Assembly (NCBI RefSeq): GCF_003428645.1
Contig: NZ_QVQH01000013.1
Span: 57,463-121,462 of the forward strand
Direction of reading: 5' to 3'
DNA: 64,000 nucleotides
Origin: Geodermatophilus marinus
Lineage (GTDB): Bacteria; Actinomycetota; Actinomycetes; Mycobacteriales; Geodermatophilaceae
Part shown: positions 53,905 to 64,000 of the stretch, piece after piece
Layout: each line of letters opens with the position of its first letter
Numbering within the stretch: the stretch's first letter is position 1
Translations under genes and position numbers: made by a program
The notes under the pieces: generated by a model
Database searches by the model: none
What the model saw: only the letters and a program-made list of their open reading frames with translations
Told to the model about the DNA's origin: nothing

Positions 53905-53921
53905 TGTCCCGGAATCGGACA
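53905..53921. promoter_or_regulatory. TGTCC-N7-GGACA inverted repeat in the monooxygenase promoter region
   Basis: A 5-7-5 inverted repeat lies between the divergent regulator and monooxygenase genes. TGT-N11-ACA is the shape reported for sites of several AcoR-like activators; the link here is inference. It is 71 bases before the monooxygenase ATG. Confidence 0.45.
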
Positions 53922-53991
53922 TCCCGCCGCCCCGGAGCACCGGTGGACTTGGCCCCGCCATCGTGGCGCGGAACACACGGGAGGGACAGAC

Positions 53992-55629
53992 ATGACGGTC
54001 GACACGGCACCGGACGCGACCGGTGGCCAGGCCACCCGGGAGCTCGACGCCCTGGTCATCGGGGCCGGCGTGGCCGGCCTCTACCAGCTGCACCAGCTGC
54101 GCCAACAGGGGGTGCGGGTCCGCGTGTACGACGCGGCCGACGACGTCGGCGGCACCTGGTACTGGAACCGCTACCCCGGGGCGCGGTTCGACTCCGAGGC
54201 CTACATCTACCAGTACCTGTTCTCGCAGGAGCTCTACGAGGGGTGGAGCTGGGAACACCGCTTCCCGGGCCAGCCGGAGATCGAGCGCTGGATGCGCTAC
54301 GTCACCGACCGCCTGGACCTGCGCCGCGACATCGAGTTCGGCACCACGATCACCAGCGCGCACTTCGACGAGGAGCGGGAGCGCTGGACGGTGCGCACCG
54401 ACCGCGGCGAGACGATCGACACCCAGTTCCTCATCACCTGCGCCGGCATGCTCTCCGCGCCGCTCGAGGACGTCTTCCCGGGCCAGGACACCTTCCGGGG
54501 CACGATCGTGCACACCTCGCGGTGGCCGAAGGAGGGCGTGGAGCTGGCCGGCAAGCGGGTCGGCGTGGTCGGGATCGGGGCGACCGGCATCCAGGTGATC
54601 CAGACCATCGCCGACGAGGTGGAGCACCTGACCGTCTTCGCCCGCACCCCGCAGTACGTGCTGCCGATGAAGAACCCGACCTACGGGCCGGAGGACGTCG
54701 CCGCCTACAAGGCCCGCTTCCCCGAGCTGCGCGACACGTTGCCGAGCACCTTCACCGGCTTCGAGTACGACTTCGAGGTGGCGTGGGCCGACCTCACGCC
54801 GGAGCAGCGGCTGGAGCGGCTGGAGGAGATCCACGACAACGGGTCGCTGAAGCTGTGGCTGGCCTCGTTCGCGGAGATGTTCTTCGACCCCGAGGTCAGC
54901 GAGCAGGTCTCGGAGTTCGTCCGGGGGAAGATGCGCGCCCGGCTGAAGGACCAGCAGCTGATCGACGTGCTCGTGCCCACCGACTACGGCTTCGGCACCC
55001 ACCGGGTCCCGCTCGAGATGAACTACCTCGAGGTCTACCACCGGGAGAACGTGGAGCTGGTCGGCGTCCGGGACAACCCGATCGAGCGGGTCCTGCCCGA
55101 GGGTCTGCAGCTGGCCGACGGCACCGTGCACGAGCTGGACGTCGTCATCCTGGCCACGGGGTTCGACGCCGGCACCGGCGCGCTCACGCGCATCGACATC
55201 CGGGGCCGGGGCGGGCGGTCGCTGACCGAGGAGTGGGGCCGGGACATCCGCACCACCATGGGGCTGGCCAAGCACGGCTACCCGAACCTGCTGACCACCG
55301 CCGTCCCCCTCGCGCCGTCGGCGGCCCTGTGCAACATGACCACCTGCCTGCAGCAGCAGACCGAGTGGATCACCGACCTCGTCGCGCACGTCCGGGAGCG
55401 CGGCGGCTCGGTGGTCGAGCCGACCCGGGAGGCCGAGGACGCCTGGGTGGCCCACCACGACGAGACGGCCGCGGCCAACCTCATCTCCCGGACGACGTCC
55501 TGGTACCTGGGCTCCAACGTGCCGGGCAAGCCGCGCCGCGTCCTGTCCTACACCGGCGGCGTCGGCACCTACCGCGACAAGTGCGCCGAGGCGGCCGCCG
55601 GCGGCTACGCGGGCTTCGAGATCCGCTGA
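53992..55629 (+). CDS. Baeyer-Villiger monooxygenase
   Basis: The protein has 545 residues from ATG 53992, with GGGAGG seven bases upstream. FAD site GAGVAG (24-29), NADPH site GIGATG (194-199), and the Baeyer-Villiger fingerprint [12 protein letters not shown] (168-179) are all intact. [19 protein letters not shown] is the typical ketone monooxygenase start. It inserts oxygen next to a carbonyl to give an ester or lactone. The operon with a serine hydrolase and a secondary alcohol dehydrogenase matches the acmA-type pathway for ketones; the natural substrate is not known. Confidence 0.94.
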   Translation: MTVDTAPDATGGQATRELDALVIGAGVAGLYQLHQLRQQGVRVRVYDAADDVGGTWYWNRYPGARFDSEAYIYQYLFSQELYEGWSWEHRFPGQPEIERWMRYVTDRLDLRRDIEFGTTITSAHFDEERERWTVRTDRGETIDTQFLITCAGMLSAPLEDVFPGQDTFRGTIVHTSRWPKEGVELAGKRVGVVGIGATGIQVIQTIADEVEHLTVFARTPQYVLPMKNPTYGPEDVAAYKARFPELRDTLPSTFTGFEYDFEVAWADLTPEQRLERLEEIHDNGSLKLWLASFAEMFFDPEVSEQVSEFVRGKMRARLKDQQLIDVLVPTDYGFGTHRVPLEMNYLEVYHRENVELVGVRDNPIERVLPEGLQLADGTVHELDVVILATGFDAGTGALTRIDIRGRGGRSLTEEWGRDIRTTMGLAKHGYPNLLTTAVPLAPSAALCNMTTCLQQQTEWITDLVAHVRERGGSVVEPTREAEDAWVAHHDETAAANLISRTTSWYLGSNVPGKPRRVLSYTGGVGTYRDKCAEAAAGGYAGFEIR

Positions 55630-55703
55630 CAACCCCGGCGCGCCGGAGCAGGATCCGCGGTGCCGAGCCCCGGCGCGCCGCACCCACCGCTGAGAGGACG
55701 ACG

Positions 55704-56903
55704 ATGACCACCCAGCTCACCCGCACTTTCGCCCAGGACGCCGACGCGATCCTCGACGCCACCGTCCACGCCCAGGTCCCCGTCGCCGGGGTCGTCGCGA
55801 TGGTCACCGACCGCGACGGCGACGTCTACGAGGGCGCCGCCGGGTCCCGCCGGCTCGACGGCGACCAGCCGATGACGACCGACACCGTCTTCGCGCTGTT
55901 CTCCACCACCAAGGCGGTCACCGCGACCGCCGCGCTGCAACTGGTCGAGGACGGCCGCCTGGACCTCGACGCACCGGCGAAGCAGTACGCGCCCGCCATC
56001 GGCGAGCTGCAGGTGCTCGACGGTTTCACCGCCGACGGGTCACCCCGGCTGCGGGCACCGAAGCGGGACATCACCACCCGCATGCTGCTGACCCACACCG
56101 CGGGCTTCGGTTACGACTTCTTCAACGAGCACTACCTGCGGATGGCCACCGAGCACGGCCAGGTCAGCGTCATCACCGCCAGCCGCAGCTGCCTGCAGAC
56201 CCCGCTGCTGTTCGAGCCGGGCGAGAAGTGGGAGTACGGCTCGAACATCGACTGGGTCGGGCAGGTGGTGGAGGGCATCGCCGGCGAGCGGCTCGGTGAG
56301 GTGTTCGCCGAGCGCATCTTCGCCCCGCTCGGCATCACCGACACGACCTTCGAGCTCGACGACCGGCTGCGGGAGCGGCGGGCCACCATGCACGCCCGGA
56401 ACGAGGACGGGTCGCTCACCCCCATGGACGACTTCGAGCTCACCTCCACGCCCGAGGTGCACATGGGCGGCCACGGCCTCTACGGCACCGTCGGGGACTA
56501 CATGCGCTTCATCCGCATGTGGCTGAACGACGGGGAGGGGGAGCACGGCCGGGTGCTCTCCGCGGAGACGGTCCGCATGGCCGTGCAGAACCACCTCGGC
56601 GACCTCGAGGTGACGGCGCTGCCCGGGGTGATCCCGTCGCTGTCCAACGACGCGGAGTTCTTCCCCGGGATCCGCAAGTCCTGGTCGCTGCCGTTCATGA
56701 TCAACGAGGAGACGGCGCCCACCGGCCGGCCGGCCGGGGCGCTGGGCTGGGCGGGGCTGGCCAACCTCTTCTACTGGATCGACCGCGGCAACGGCTTCGG
56801 CGGCTTCTGGGCCACCCAGGTGCTGCCGTTCGGCGACCCGACCTCGTTCGGCGGCTACCTGGACCTCGAGTCGGCCTTCTACCGCTCGCTGGACGCCTCG
56901 TGA
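55704..56903 (+). CDS. serine hydrolase (beta-lactamase-like esterase)
   Basis: The protein has 399 residues from ATG 55704. Class C beta-lactamase-like fold: the nucleophile motif [12 protein letters not shown] gives Ser67-x-x-Lys70, the YxN-type site is WEYGSN near 174, and the third motif region is [13 protein letters not shown]. Such enzymes include esterases that hydrolyse small esters. Position directly after the monooxygenase and before the dehydrogenase suggests that it opens the ester made by the monooxygenase. No signal peptide is evident, so it acts in the cytoplasm. Confidence 0.9.
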   Translation: MTTQLTRTFAQDADAILDATVHAQVPVAGVVAMVTDRDGDVYEGAAGSRRLDGDQPMTTDTVFALFSTTKAVTATAALQLVEDGRLDLDAPAKQYAPAIGELQVLDGFTADGSPRLRAPKRDITTRMLLTHTAGFGYDFFNEHYLRMATEHGQVSVITASRSCLQTPLLFEPGEKWEYGSNIDWVGQVVEGIAGERLGEVFAERIFAPLGITDTTFELDDRLRERRATMHARNEDGSLTPMDDFELTSTPEVHMGGHGLYGTVGDYMRFIRMWLNDGEGEHGRVLSAETVRMAVQNHLGDLEVTALPGVIPSLSNDAEFFPGIRKSWSLPFMINEETAPTGRPAGALGWAGLANLFYWIDRGNGFGGFWATQVLPFGDPTSFGGYLDLESAFYRSLDAS

Positions 56904-57967
56904 CCGGGACGATGCAGGCCTTCGTCATCGCCGCCGTGGGGAAGACCGCGGTGGTCGAGAAGCCGATCCCGCGGCCCGGGCCCGAGGAGGGGGTGGTGCG
57001 CACGACCGCCGCGCTCGTGTGCACCTCCGACGTCCACACGGTCAAGGGCGCCCTACCGGTCGAGGACGGCCGGACGCTCGGTCACGAGTCCGTCGGGGTG
57101 GTGCACGAGCTGGGGTCGGCGGTCCACGGGTTCGAGGAGGGTCAGCGGGTCGCGGTGAACGCGGTGACCCCCTGCTTCCGGTGCAGCTACTGCCAGCGCG
57201 GCTTTCCCAGCCAGTGCGGCGGGGCACTGGGTGGTTACCGGTACACGGCGCAGATGGACGGGACGATGGCGGAGTACTTCGTCGTCCCGGCCGCGGCCGC
57301 CAACCTCACACCCATCCCCGACGAGGTCGCCGACGAGCAGGCGGTCTACACCTGCGACATGCTCAGCACCGGCTTCATGGGCGTCGAGCACGCCGCCCTG
57401 CAGTTCGGGGAGACGGTGGCGGTCTTCGCCCAGGGCCCGGTGGGGCTGTCGGCCACCATGGGCGCCCGCCTGATGGGTGCCGGCCAGATCATCGCCGTCG
57501 AGTCCCGGCCGGAGCGCCAGGAGCTGGCCCGGCAGTTCGGCGCCGACGTGGTCGTCGACCACACGGCGGGTGATCCGGTGGAGCAGGTCATGGCACGCAC
57601 CGAGGGGGCCGGCGTCGACGCGGCCATCGAGGCGTTCGGGTTCCCGCAGACGTTCGAGGCCTGCGTACGGGTGACCAAGGCGGGCGGGCGCGTGTCCAAC
57701 ATCGGGTACCACGGGGAAGACCCGTCACCGCTGCAACTGCCGCTGGACGCCTTCGGCCTCGGCATGAACGACAAGTCGATCCACACCGGGCTCTGTCCCG
57801 GGGGCAGCGAGCGGATGACCCGGCTGCTGCGGCTGCTGCAGAACGGCCGGATCGACCCGACGCCGATGACCACGCACCGCTTCGGCTTCGACGACATCGA
57901 GCGGGCCTTCGACATGATGACGACCAAGGAGGACGGCATCATCAAGCCGCTGATCACCTTCGGCTGA
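56900..57967 (+). CDS. zinc-dependent secondary alcohol dehydrogenase (isopropanol type)
   Basis: The protein has 355 residues from GTG 56900, in GTGA overlap with the hydrolase stop. It resembles the tetrameric NADP-dependent secondary alcohol dehydrogenases (Thermoanaerobacter type) over its length: [11 protein letters not shown] (zinc Cys41), LGHESVG (His62), and [13 protein letters not shown] near the end. The nucleotide site [10 protein letters not shown] is followed by VESRPER, and the Ser-Arg pair is the family's NADP phosphate pocket. The usual structural-zinc loop is altered ([10 protein letters not shown]). It should oxidise a secondary alcohol to the ketone used by the monooxygenase. 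Confidence 0.92.
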   Translation: MTGTMQAFVIAAVGKTAVVEKPIPRPGPEEGVVRTTAALVCTSDVHTVKGALPVEDGRTLGHESVGVVHELGSAVHGFEEGQRVAVNAVTPCFRCSYCQRGFPSQCGGALGGYRYTAQMDGTMAEYFVVPAAAANLTPIPDEVADEQAVYTCDMLSTGFMGVEHAALQFGETVAVFAQGPVGLSATMGARLMGAGQIIAVESRPERQELARQFGADVVVDHTAGDPVEQVMARTEGAGVDAAIEAFGFPQTFEACVRVTKAGGRVSNIGYHGEDPSPLQLPLDAFGLGMNDKSIHTGLCPGGSERMTRLLRLLQNGRIDPTPMTTHRFGFDDIERAFDMMTTKEDGIIKPLITFG

Positions 57968-57974
57968 GCAGGGT

Positions 57975-58011
57975 CGCCCGACCGTCGCCCCCGGAGGGCG
58001 CCGATCGGGCG
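57975..58011. terminator. terminator hairpin between dehydrogenase and cdd-like gene
   Basis: CGCCCGA (57975-57981) pairs with TCGGGCG (58005-58011), with an inner CGCCC/GGGCG stem (57986-57990 and 57996-58000). It lies between the convergent stops at 57967 and 58022. Confidence 0.5.
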
Positions 58012-58021
58012 ATCGACCGGG

Positions 58022-58360
58022 TCAGGCGGTGCCGCGGACGGCGCCGTCCGGCCCGGCCAGGAACACCGGGGCGGACGGCGTCAGGTCGTGGACGGCGGCC
58101 AGCCCCGCCTCGTCCACCGCGTCGGCGGCCGACACGACCGCGGCGGCCTCCAGCCCGGTCACCCCGCTGGACACGGCGGCGGCGACCGCGGCCTGCAGCG
58201 CGGAGAGCCGCAGCGAGGGCAGCTCCACCGACGCGGCGAGGTAGGTGCGGCCGTCGGTGTCGCGGACGCAGGCCCCCTCGGGCGCGCCGGTCCGGCCGCG
58301 GGCGGAACGGGCGAGCGTGACGAGCTTGGCGTCCTCGGGCTGCAGGTCCGGCGTGCTCAC
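58022..58360 (-). CDS. cytidine deaminase-like protein lacking the zinc site
   Basis: The protein has 112 residues from GTG 58360. The fold matches cytidine deaminase (ACVRDTDGRTYLAASVELPSLRLSALQAAVAAAV), but the HAE and PCxxC zinc ligands are absent; where HAE should stand the sequence reads RLSALQ. Enzymes without these residues cannot deaminate. The same degenerate gene sits between corC and era in many actinobacteria, so it is a conserved paralogue and not fresh decay. It follows corC by 6 bases. The role is unknown. Confidence 0.75.
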   Translation of the reverse strand: MSTPDLQPEDAKLVTLARSARGRTGAPEGACVRDTDGRTYLAASVELPSLRLSALQAAVAAAVSSGVTGLEAAAVVSAADAVDEAGLAAVHDLTPSAPVFLAGPDGAVRGTA

Positions 58361-58366
58361 GAGGGG

Positions 58367-59707
58367 TCAGCCTGTCACGTCGGCGGGGTCCTCCACGCGG
58401 GTGGCCCCCGGCGGCCCGCCGTCGTCCGCGGCCTCGGGGGCGGCCACCCGGCAGACGAGGAGGGTGTCGATCCGGTTGCGCCGGCCCCCGGTGCTCTCCG
58501 CGACCAGCCGCAGGCCGGCGACCTCGGCGGCCGACCCCTCGATCGGCACCAGCCCCAGCTCGCGGGCCAGCAGCCCGCCGACGGTCTCGACGTCGTCGTC
58601 GCGGGGCAGCTCGACGTCGAAGAGCTCGGCGAGGTCCTCCACCGGCAGGCGGGCGGTGATCCGCACCGCGCCGTCCTCGAGGCGCTCGACCGCCGGGCGC
58701 GCCACGGTGTCGTGCTCGTCGTCGATCTCGCCGACGATCTCCTCGAGGATGTCCTCGATCGTGACCAGGCCGGCGAAACCGCCGTACTCGTCCACCACGA
58801 TCGCGATGTGGATGCGCTGGGCCTGCATGTCCCGCAGCAGTTCGTCGACCGGCTTGGACTCGGGGACGAACGTCGGCGCGCGCATGAGCTCCTCGACCTT
58901 CGGGCCGCGGCCGTCGCCGAGGTTCTGCGAGCGGCGGACGAGGTCCTTGAGGTAGACCACGCCGACGACGTCGTCGACGTTCTCGCCGATGACGGGGATG
59001 CGGCTGAACCCGCTGCGCAGCGCCAGCGCGAGGGCCTGCCGGACGGTCTTGGTGCGCTCGATCCAGACCACGTCGGTGCGCGGGACCATCACCTCGCGGG
59101 CGATGGTGTCGCCGAGCTCGAACACCGAGTGGATCATGTTGCGCTCGCCGGACTCGACGACGCCGCGGGCCTCGGCGAGGTCGACCAGCTCGCGCAGCTC
59201 GACCTCGGAGGAGAACGGCCCGTCGCGGAACCCCCGGCCCGGGGTGATGGCGTTGCCGACCAGGATGAGCAGCGTGGACACCGGGCCCAGGACCCGGCCG
59301 AGCAGCCGCACGAGGCCGGCGGCGCGCAGGGCCGTGGCGTAGGCGTGCTGGCGGCCGAGCGTCCGCGGCCCGACGCCGACCAGCACGTAGCTGACCACGG
59401 TCATGACCCCGGCGGCGGTGAGCACGGTCTGCCAGCCGCCGCCCCACAGCCGGTAGAGGACGACGGCGGCCAGGACCGCCGCCACCATCTCGCAGGCGAT
59501 GCGCAGCAGGAGCAGCAGCGCCACGTGCCGGGCGCGCTCGGCCACCACGTCGGCCAGCACCCCGGCCCGCTTGACGCCGTCGCGACGCAGCTCGTCGACC
59601 CGCGCCACGGAGACCCGCTGCAGCGCGGCCTCCACGGCCCCGAACAGGCCGGCGACGGGGATGAGGCACACGGCGACCACCGCGAGGGTGATCTCGCCGG
59701 AGGTCAT
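58367..59707 (-). CDS. CorC/HlyC-type transporter-associated protein (CNNM domain, CBS pair)
   Basis: The protein has 446 residues from ATG 59707. It has a DUF21/CNNM membrane domain of about 3-4 helices (to about 145), a CBS pair (about 200-320, with [16 protein letters not shown] and [24 protein letters not shown]), and a CorC/HlyC C-terminal domain with [13 protein letters not shown]. Family members are linked to magnesium or cobalt resistance. It overlaps ybeY as ATGA, and the order phoH-ybeY-corC-cdd is the conserved actinobacterial one. Confidence 0.93.
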   Translation of the reverse strand: MTSGEITLAVVAVCLIPVAGLFGAVEAALQRVSVARVDELRRDGVKRAGVLADVVAERARHVALLLLLRIACEMVAAVLAAVVLYRLWGGGWQTVLTAAGVMTVVSYVLVGVGPRTLGRQHAYATALRAAGLVRLLGRVLGPVSTLLILVGNAITPGRGFRDGPFSSEVELRELVDLAEARGVVESGERNMIHSVFELGDTIAREVMVPRTDVVWIERTKTVRQALALALRSGFSRIPVIGENVDDVVGVVYLKDLVRRSQNLGDGRGPKVEELMRAPTFVPESKPVDELLRDMQAQRIHIAIVVDEYGGFAGLVTIEDILEEIVGEIDDEHDTVARPAVERLEDGAVRITARLPVEDLAELFDVELPRDDDVETVGGLLARELGLVPIEGSAAEVAGLRLVAESTGGRRNRIDTLLVCRVAAPEAADDGGPPGATRVEDPADVTG

Positions 59708-60207
59708 CGGCCCGCCGGCCCCCGCTCGACCGGCGCGCCGGTCACCGGCTCCCGCGGGGTGGCACGCCAGCCGGCCAGCAGCTTGTTCTGCAGGCCGAAC
59801 ATCTCCTTCTCCTCCTCGGGCTCCATGTGGTCGTAGCCGAGGATGTGCAGGACGCCGTGCGTGGCGAGCAGCAGCAGCTCGTCGTCCATCGAGTGGCCGG
59901 CGGCCCGCGCCTGGCGGAGGGCCACCGACGGGCAGAGGACGACGTCCCCGAGCAGCGCCGGGCCCGGGTCCGGCTCGTCGGGCCGGCCGGTGTCGAGCTC
60001 GTCCATGGGGAAGGCGAGGACGTCGGTGGGCCCCTTCTCCCCCATCCAGCGCTCGTGCAGCGTGCTCATGTAGTCGGGGTCGACGCACAGCACGGCCAGC
60101 TCGGCCACCGGGTTGACGCCCATCTCACCCAGCACGTACGTGCAGACCGCGGCGATCGCGGACTCGTCGACGGCGATCTCGGACTCGTTGGCCACCTCGA
60201 CCGGCAC
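59704..60207 (-). CDS. ybeY: endoribonuclease YbeY
   Basis: The protein has 167 residues from GTG 60207, with GGGGAG nine bases upstream; the upstream frame reaches further but overlaps phoH. The metal site is intact: [14 protein letters not shown], the three-His motif of YbeY. Other conserved parts include [10 protein letters not shown] and [11 protein letters not shown]. It takes part in 16S rRNA processing and late ribosome quality control. It is placed between phoH and corC with near or true overlaps. Confidence 0.94.
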   Translation of the reverse strand: MPVEVANESEIAVDESAIAAVCTYVLGEMGVNPVAELAVLCVDPDYMSTLHERWMGEKGPTDVLAFPMDELDTGRPDEPDPGPALLGDVVLCPSVALRQARAAGHSMDDELLLLATHGVLHILGYDHMEPEEEKEMFGLQNKLLAGWRATPREPVTGAPVERGPAGR

Positions 60208-60212
60208 CGCGC

Positions 60213-62435
<2,223 letters not shown>

Positions 62436-62514
62436 GAACCCTCGACCCTGCCTTCCTGCGGGAGGGGGTGCGGACGACCCCGATGCTACCCGCGGCCCAC
62501 CCCCGAACCGCCGC

Positions 62515-63333
62515 TCAGCGGCCGGTGTAGGTCGCCTTCCCCGGCCCCTCCGCGAGGAAGGAGCGCACCGCCCCGCGCAGGTCCGCGGTGGCGAACAGCG
62601 CGCCGGAGACCTCCGGCACCAGCTCGTCGGCGGCCCGCGCCCCCTGGCGGACGGCGGTGGTGACCAGCCGCTTGGTGGCCGCGTGCGCCACCGTCGGCCC
62701 CGCCGCGACCTGCCGGGCGTAGCCGCGGGCTGCCTCGGCGAAGCCGTCGTCGGGGAGCACCCGGTTCACGACGTCCCACCGCTCCAGGACGGCGGCGGGG
62801 TACCGCTCGCCGGTGAACACCAGCTCCTTGGCCCGCGCCGGGCCGGCCCGCTCGGCCAGCCGCTGCGGCCCGCCCATCGAGGGGGTCAACCCGACGACGA
62901 CCTCCACCAGGCCGAAGTAGGCGCGCTCGGCGGCGAGCAGGACGTCGCAGGCCAGCGCCAGCTCGAACGCGGCGGTGAGGGTGAGCCCGTGCGCGGCGAA
63001 GACGGTGGGCACCGGGAGGTCCTCGACGGCCTGCGCGATCCGCAGCATCCGCCGCCACAGCTCGGCTCCCCGCTCGGCCGGCTCCGGACCCTCGGCGATG
63101 TCGGAGAACAGGTGCACGTCCACCCCGCCGGAGACGACCTTGCCGCGCGCCTCGACCAGCACCGCGCGGGCCCGGTCGCTGCGGGCCGGGTCGGTGAGCC
63201 CCGCCAGGTCGTCGACGACCCGCTCCAGCGCGGCGAGCACCGCCTCGTCGACGAGGTTCAGCGGCGGGTTGTCCAGGACGACGACGGCGAGGTCGCCGTC
63301 CCGCTCGATGCGCACGGGTGCGTTGTCGGTCAC
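62515..63333 (-). CDS. enoyl-CoA hydratase/isomerase family protein
   Basis: The protein has 272 residues from GTG 63333. Crotonase fold: LDNPPLNLVDEAV at the start, the oxyanion-hole regions ARGKVVSGGVDVHLF and HGLTLTAAFELALACDVLLAAE, and VVGLTPSMGGPQRLAERAG. The paired catalytic Glu residues of true hydratases are not both evident, so it may be an isomerase or other crotonase member. It lies downstream of the HIT gene and upstream of phoH, with no fatty acid partner genes. Confidence 0.9.
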   Translation of the reverse strand: MTDNAPVRIERDGDLAVVVLDNPPLNLVDEAVLAALERVVDDLAGLTDPARSDRARAVLVEARGKVVSGGVDVHLFSDIAEGPEPAERGAELWRRMLRIAQAVEDLPVPTVFAAHGLTLTAAFELALACDVLLAAERAYFGLVEVVVGLTPSMGGPQRLAERAGPARAKELVFTGERYPAAVLERWDVVNRVLPDDGFAEAARGYARQVAAGPTVAHAATKRLVTTAVRQGARAADELVPEVSGALFATADLRGAVRSFLAEGPGKATYTGR

Positions 63334-63366
63334 CCCCCGAGCCTGGCAGGTCGGCCCCCGGGCTCC

Positions 63367-63723
63367 TCAGCCGGGCGGCCAGCCGAGGTCCCGGCCGCCG
63401 AGCAGGTGCAGGTGCACGTGGTGCACCGTCTGCCCGGCGGCCGGGCCGGTGTTGGTGACCAGCCGGTAGCCGGGCTCGACGCCGTCCTCGGTGGCCAGGC
63501 CCTCCTGCACCGCCACCTGCCGCGCCGCCCGGATGACGGCGCCGAGCAGGTCGGGGTCGTCGGAGGCCAGTGTCGCGACGGTGGGGTGGTGGGCCTTGGG
63601 GATCACCAGCACGTGCGTCGGCGCCTGCGGGTTGATGTCCCGGAAGGCCAGCGTCCGGTCGGTCTCGTGCACCACGGTGGCCGGCACGTCACCGGCGACC
63701 ATGCGGCAGAAGAGGCAGTCCAC
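63367..63723 (-). CDS. HIT family protein (HINT-like)
   Basis: The protein has 118 residues from GTG 63723. The start DCLFCRMVAGDVP has the Cys pair of zinc-binding HINT proteins, and the HIT motif HHVHLHLLGG gives the His-x-His-x-His triad used for nucleotide hydrolysis or transfer. Family members cleave purine phosphoramidates. The sequence DINPQAPTHVLVIPK is the family signature strand. It reads towards the enoyl-CoA hydratase gene. Confidence 0.95.
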   Translation of the reverse strand: MDCLFCRMVAGDVPATVVHETDRTLAFRDINPQAPTHVLVIPKAHHPTVATLASDDPDLLGAVIRAARQVAVQEGLATEDGVEPGYRLVTNTGPAAGQTVHHVHLHLLGGRDLGWPPG

Positions 63724-63742
63724 GACCCGGACCCTAGAAGGA

Positions 63743-63839
63743 CCACCCCTCCCCCCACACCTCGCACGCTCGGCGCGGGCCCCTGAGGGATGGCCACCCC
63801 TCCCCCCACACCTCGCACGCTCGGCGCGGGCCCCTGAGG
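63743..63839. repeat. perfect 46-base direct repeat
   Basis: 63743-63788 recurs exactly at 63794-63839 with a 5-base spacer (period 51). It lies between the HIT gene and the transposase fragment and reads CCACCCCTCCCCCCACACC at its start. Two copies only; this is a duplication next to a mobile element and not an array. Confidence 0.85.
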
Positions 63840-63857
63840 TGCGTTATGGGGGTTGAC

Positions 63858-64000
63858 TTATGCAACCCTCAGCTCGGCGGCGTGAACCCGTAGCAGGGTG
63901 TGCGCGGCGATGGTGGCGGCGGTGCGGGTCAGCAGGCCCCAGAAGGTGTGGGCGCCGTGGCGGGCCAGTTCCATCCGGTCGGTGAGCTCGCCGAAGGTGA
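63858..64000 (-). CDS. transposase, C-terminal fragment at window edge
   Basis: A minus-strand frame without start (it enters from beyond 64000) ends at a TAA at 63858-63860. It reads FGELTDRMELARHGAHTFWG then LLTRTAATIAAHTLLRVHAAEL, the helical end typical of DDE transposases of the IS5/IS982 sort; the exact family cannot be fixed from 47 residues. The other end lies outside the window. Near the stop, GGTTG (63851-63855) and CAACC (63863-63867) form an inverted repeat, which may belong to the terminal repeat or to a transcript terminator of the element. Confidence 0.7.
   Translation of the reverse strand, partial: TFGELTDRMELARHGAHTFWGLLTRTAATIAAHTLLRVHAAELRVA

Noticed and set aside
53853..53991. 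Sigma-54 (-24/-12) promoter for the monooxygenase operon
   Set aside because: No TGGC-N8-GC pair at proper spacing was found, and the regulator lacks the GAFTGA loop.

Overview
The window is high-GC actinobacterial DNA. GTG starts and ATGA/GTGA gene overlaps are common, third codon positions are almost all G or C, and several genes have actinobacterial features (Ser/Thr kinases, an FHA protein, a single-chain glycyl-tRNA synthetase, a Tad pilus cluster, and a phoH-ybeY-corC-cdd / era-recO-uppS neighbourhood). The protein style suggests Geodermatophilales (Blastococcus, Geodermatophilus or Modestobacter), but that is inference. From base 20000 onwards the DNA looks richer in GC than bases 1-19600; I judged this by eye and did not compute it.

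Bases 1-8565 hold a Tad/Flp pilus locus. Ten minus-strand genes run from a lipoprotein (7667) through a secreted protein, a SAF-domain protein, a TadZ/CpaE-like ATPase, the CpaF/TadA motor, TadB, TadC, a small pilin-like membrane protein and two TadE-like proteins to a third, partial one at the window edge. Most junctions are 4-base overlaps. A prepilin peptidase diverges from them at 7927.

Bases 8717-19708 look like an integrated element. A tyrosine integrase and a small excisionase-like HTH protein sit beside a tRNA-Asn gene. Next to them are two divergent operons that share a 99-base control region. The leftward operon (15007 to 10148) encodes a CadC-type ArsR repressor, a CDF transporter with a cysteine-rich tail, CopC, a truncated CopD, a second ArsR repressor with its own palindromic operator, a CzcN-like methyltransferase and a CzcD-type transporter. 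The rightward operon (15107 to 17838) encodes a DsbA-like protein, a VKOR, a TlpA-like lipoprotein and a CcdA-like protein. Together they read as metal efflux plus extracytoplasmic thiol handling under metal control. A coiled-coil protein of plasmid-like type (8717-9922) may belong to the element.

Bases 19841-31514 are mostly housekeeping: dnaG, a Bcr/CflA exporter, pyruvate phosphate dikinase, dusB and a formaldehyde-dehydrogenase-like enzyme. Bases 31515-33207 hold a frameshifted AbiEi/DUF559 gene between repeat-rich spacers, followed by glyS (33208-34626), an HNH protein and a CPA2 antiporter. Bases 36659-46967 carry a signalling-rich set: a Ser/Thr kinase, a kinase-like protein, a second and longer antiporter, and an FHA/membrane/flavoprotein trio.

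Bases 47096-62435 hold the conserved cluster uppS-recO-era ... cdd-like-corC-ybeY-phoH. It is split by about 8 kb that includes a short-chain fatty acid transporter, an AcoR-like regulator and an operon for a Baeyer-Villiger monooxygenase, a serine hydrolase and a secondary alcohol dehydrogenase. That operon is a plausible route from secondary alcohol to ketone to ester to acid plus alcohol. phoH carries a 357-residue intein with class 3 features (Ala1, W/C/T triad) and an intact-looking LAGLIDADG endonuclease. The window ends with an enoyl-CoA hydratase-family gene, a HIT protein, a perfect 46-base direct repeat and the 3' end of a transposase gene.
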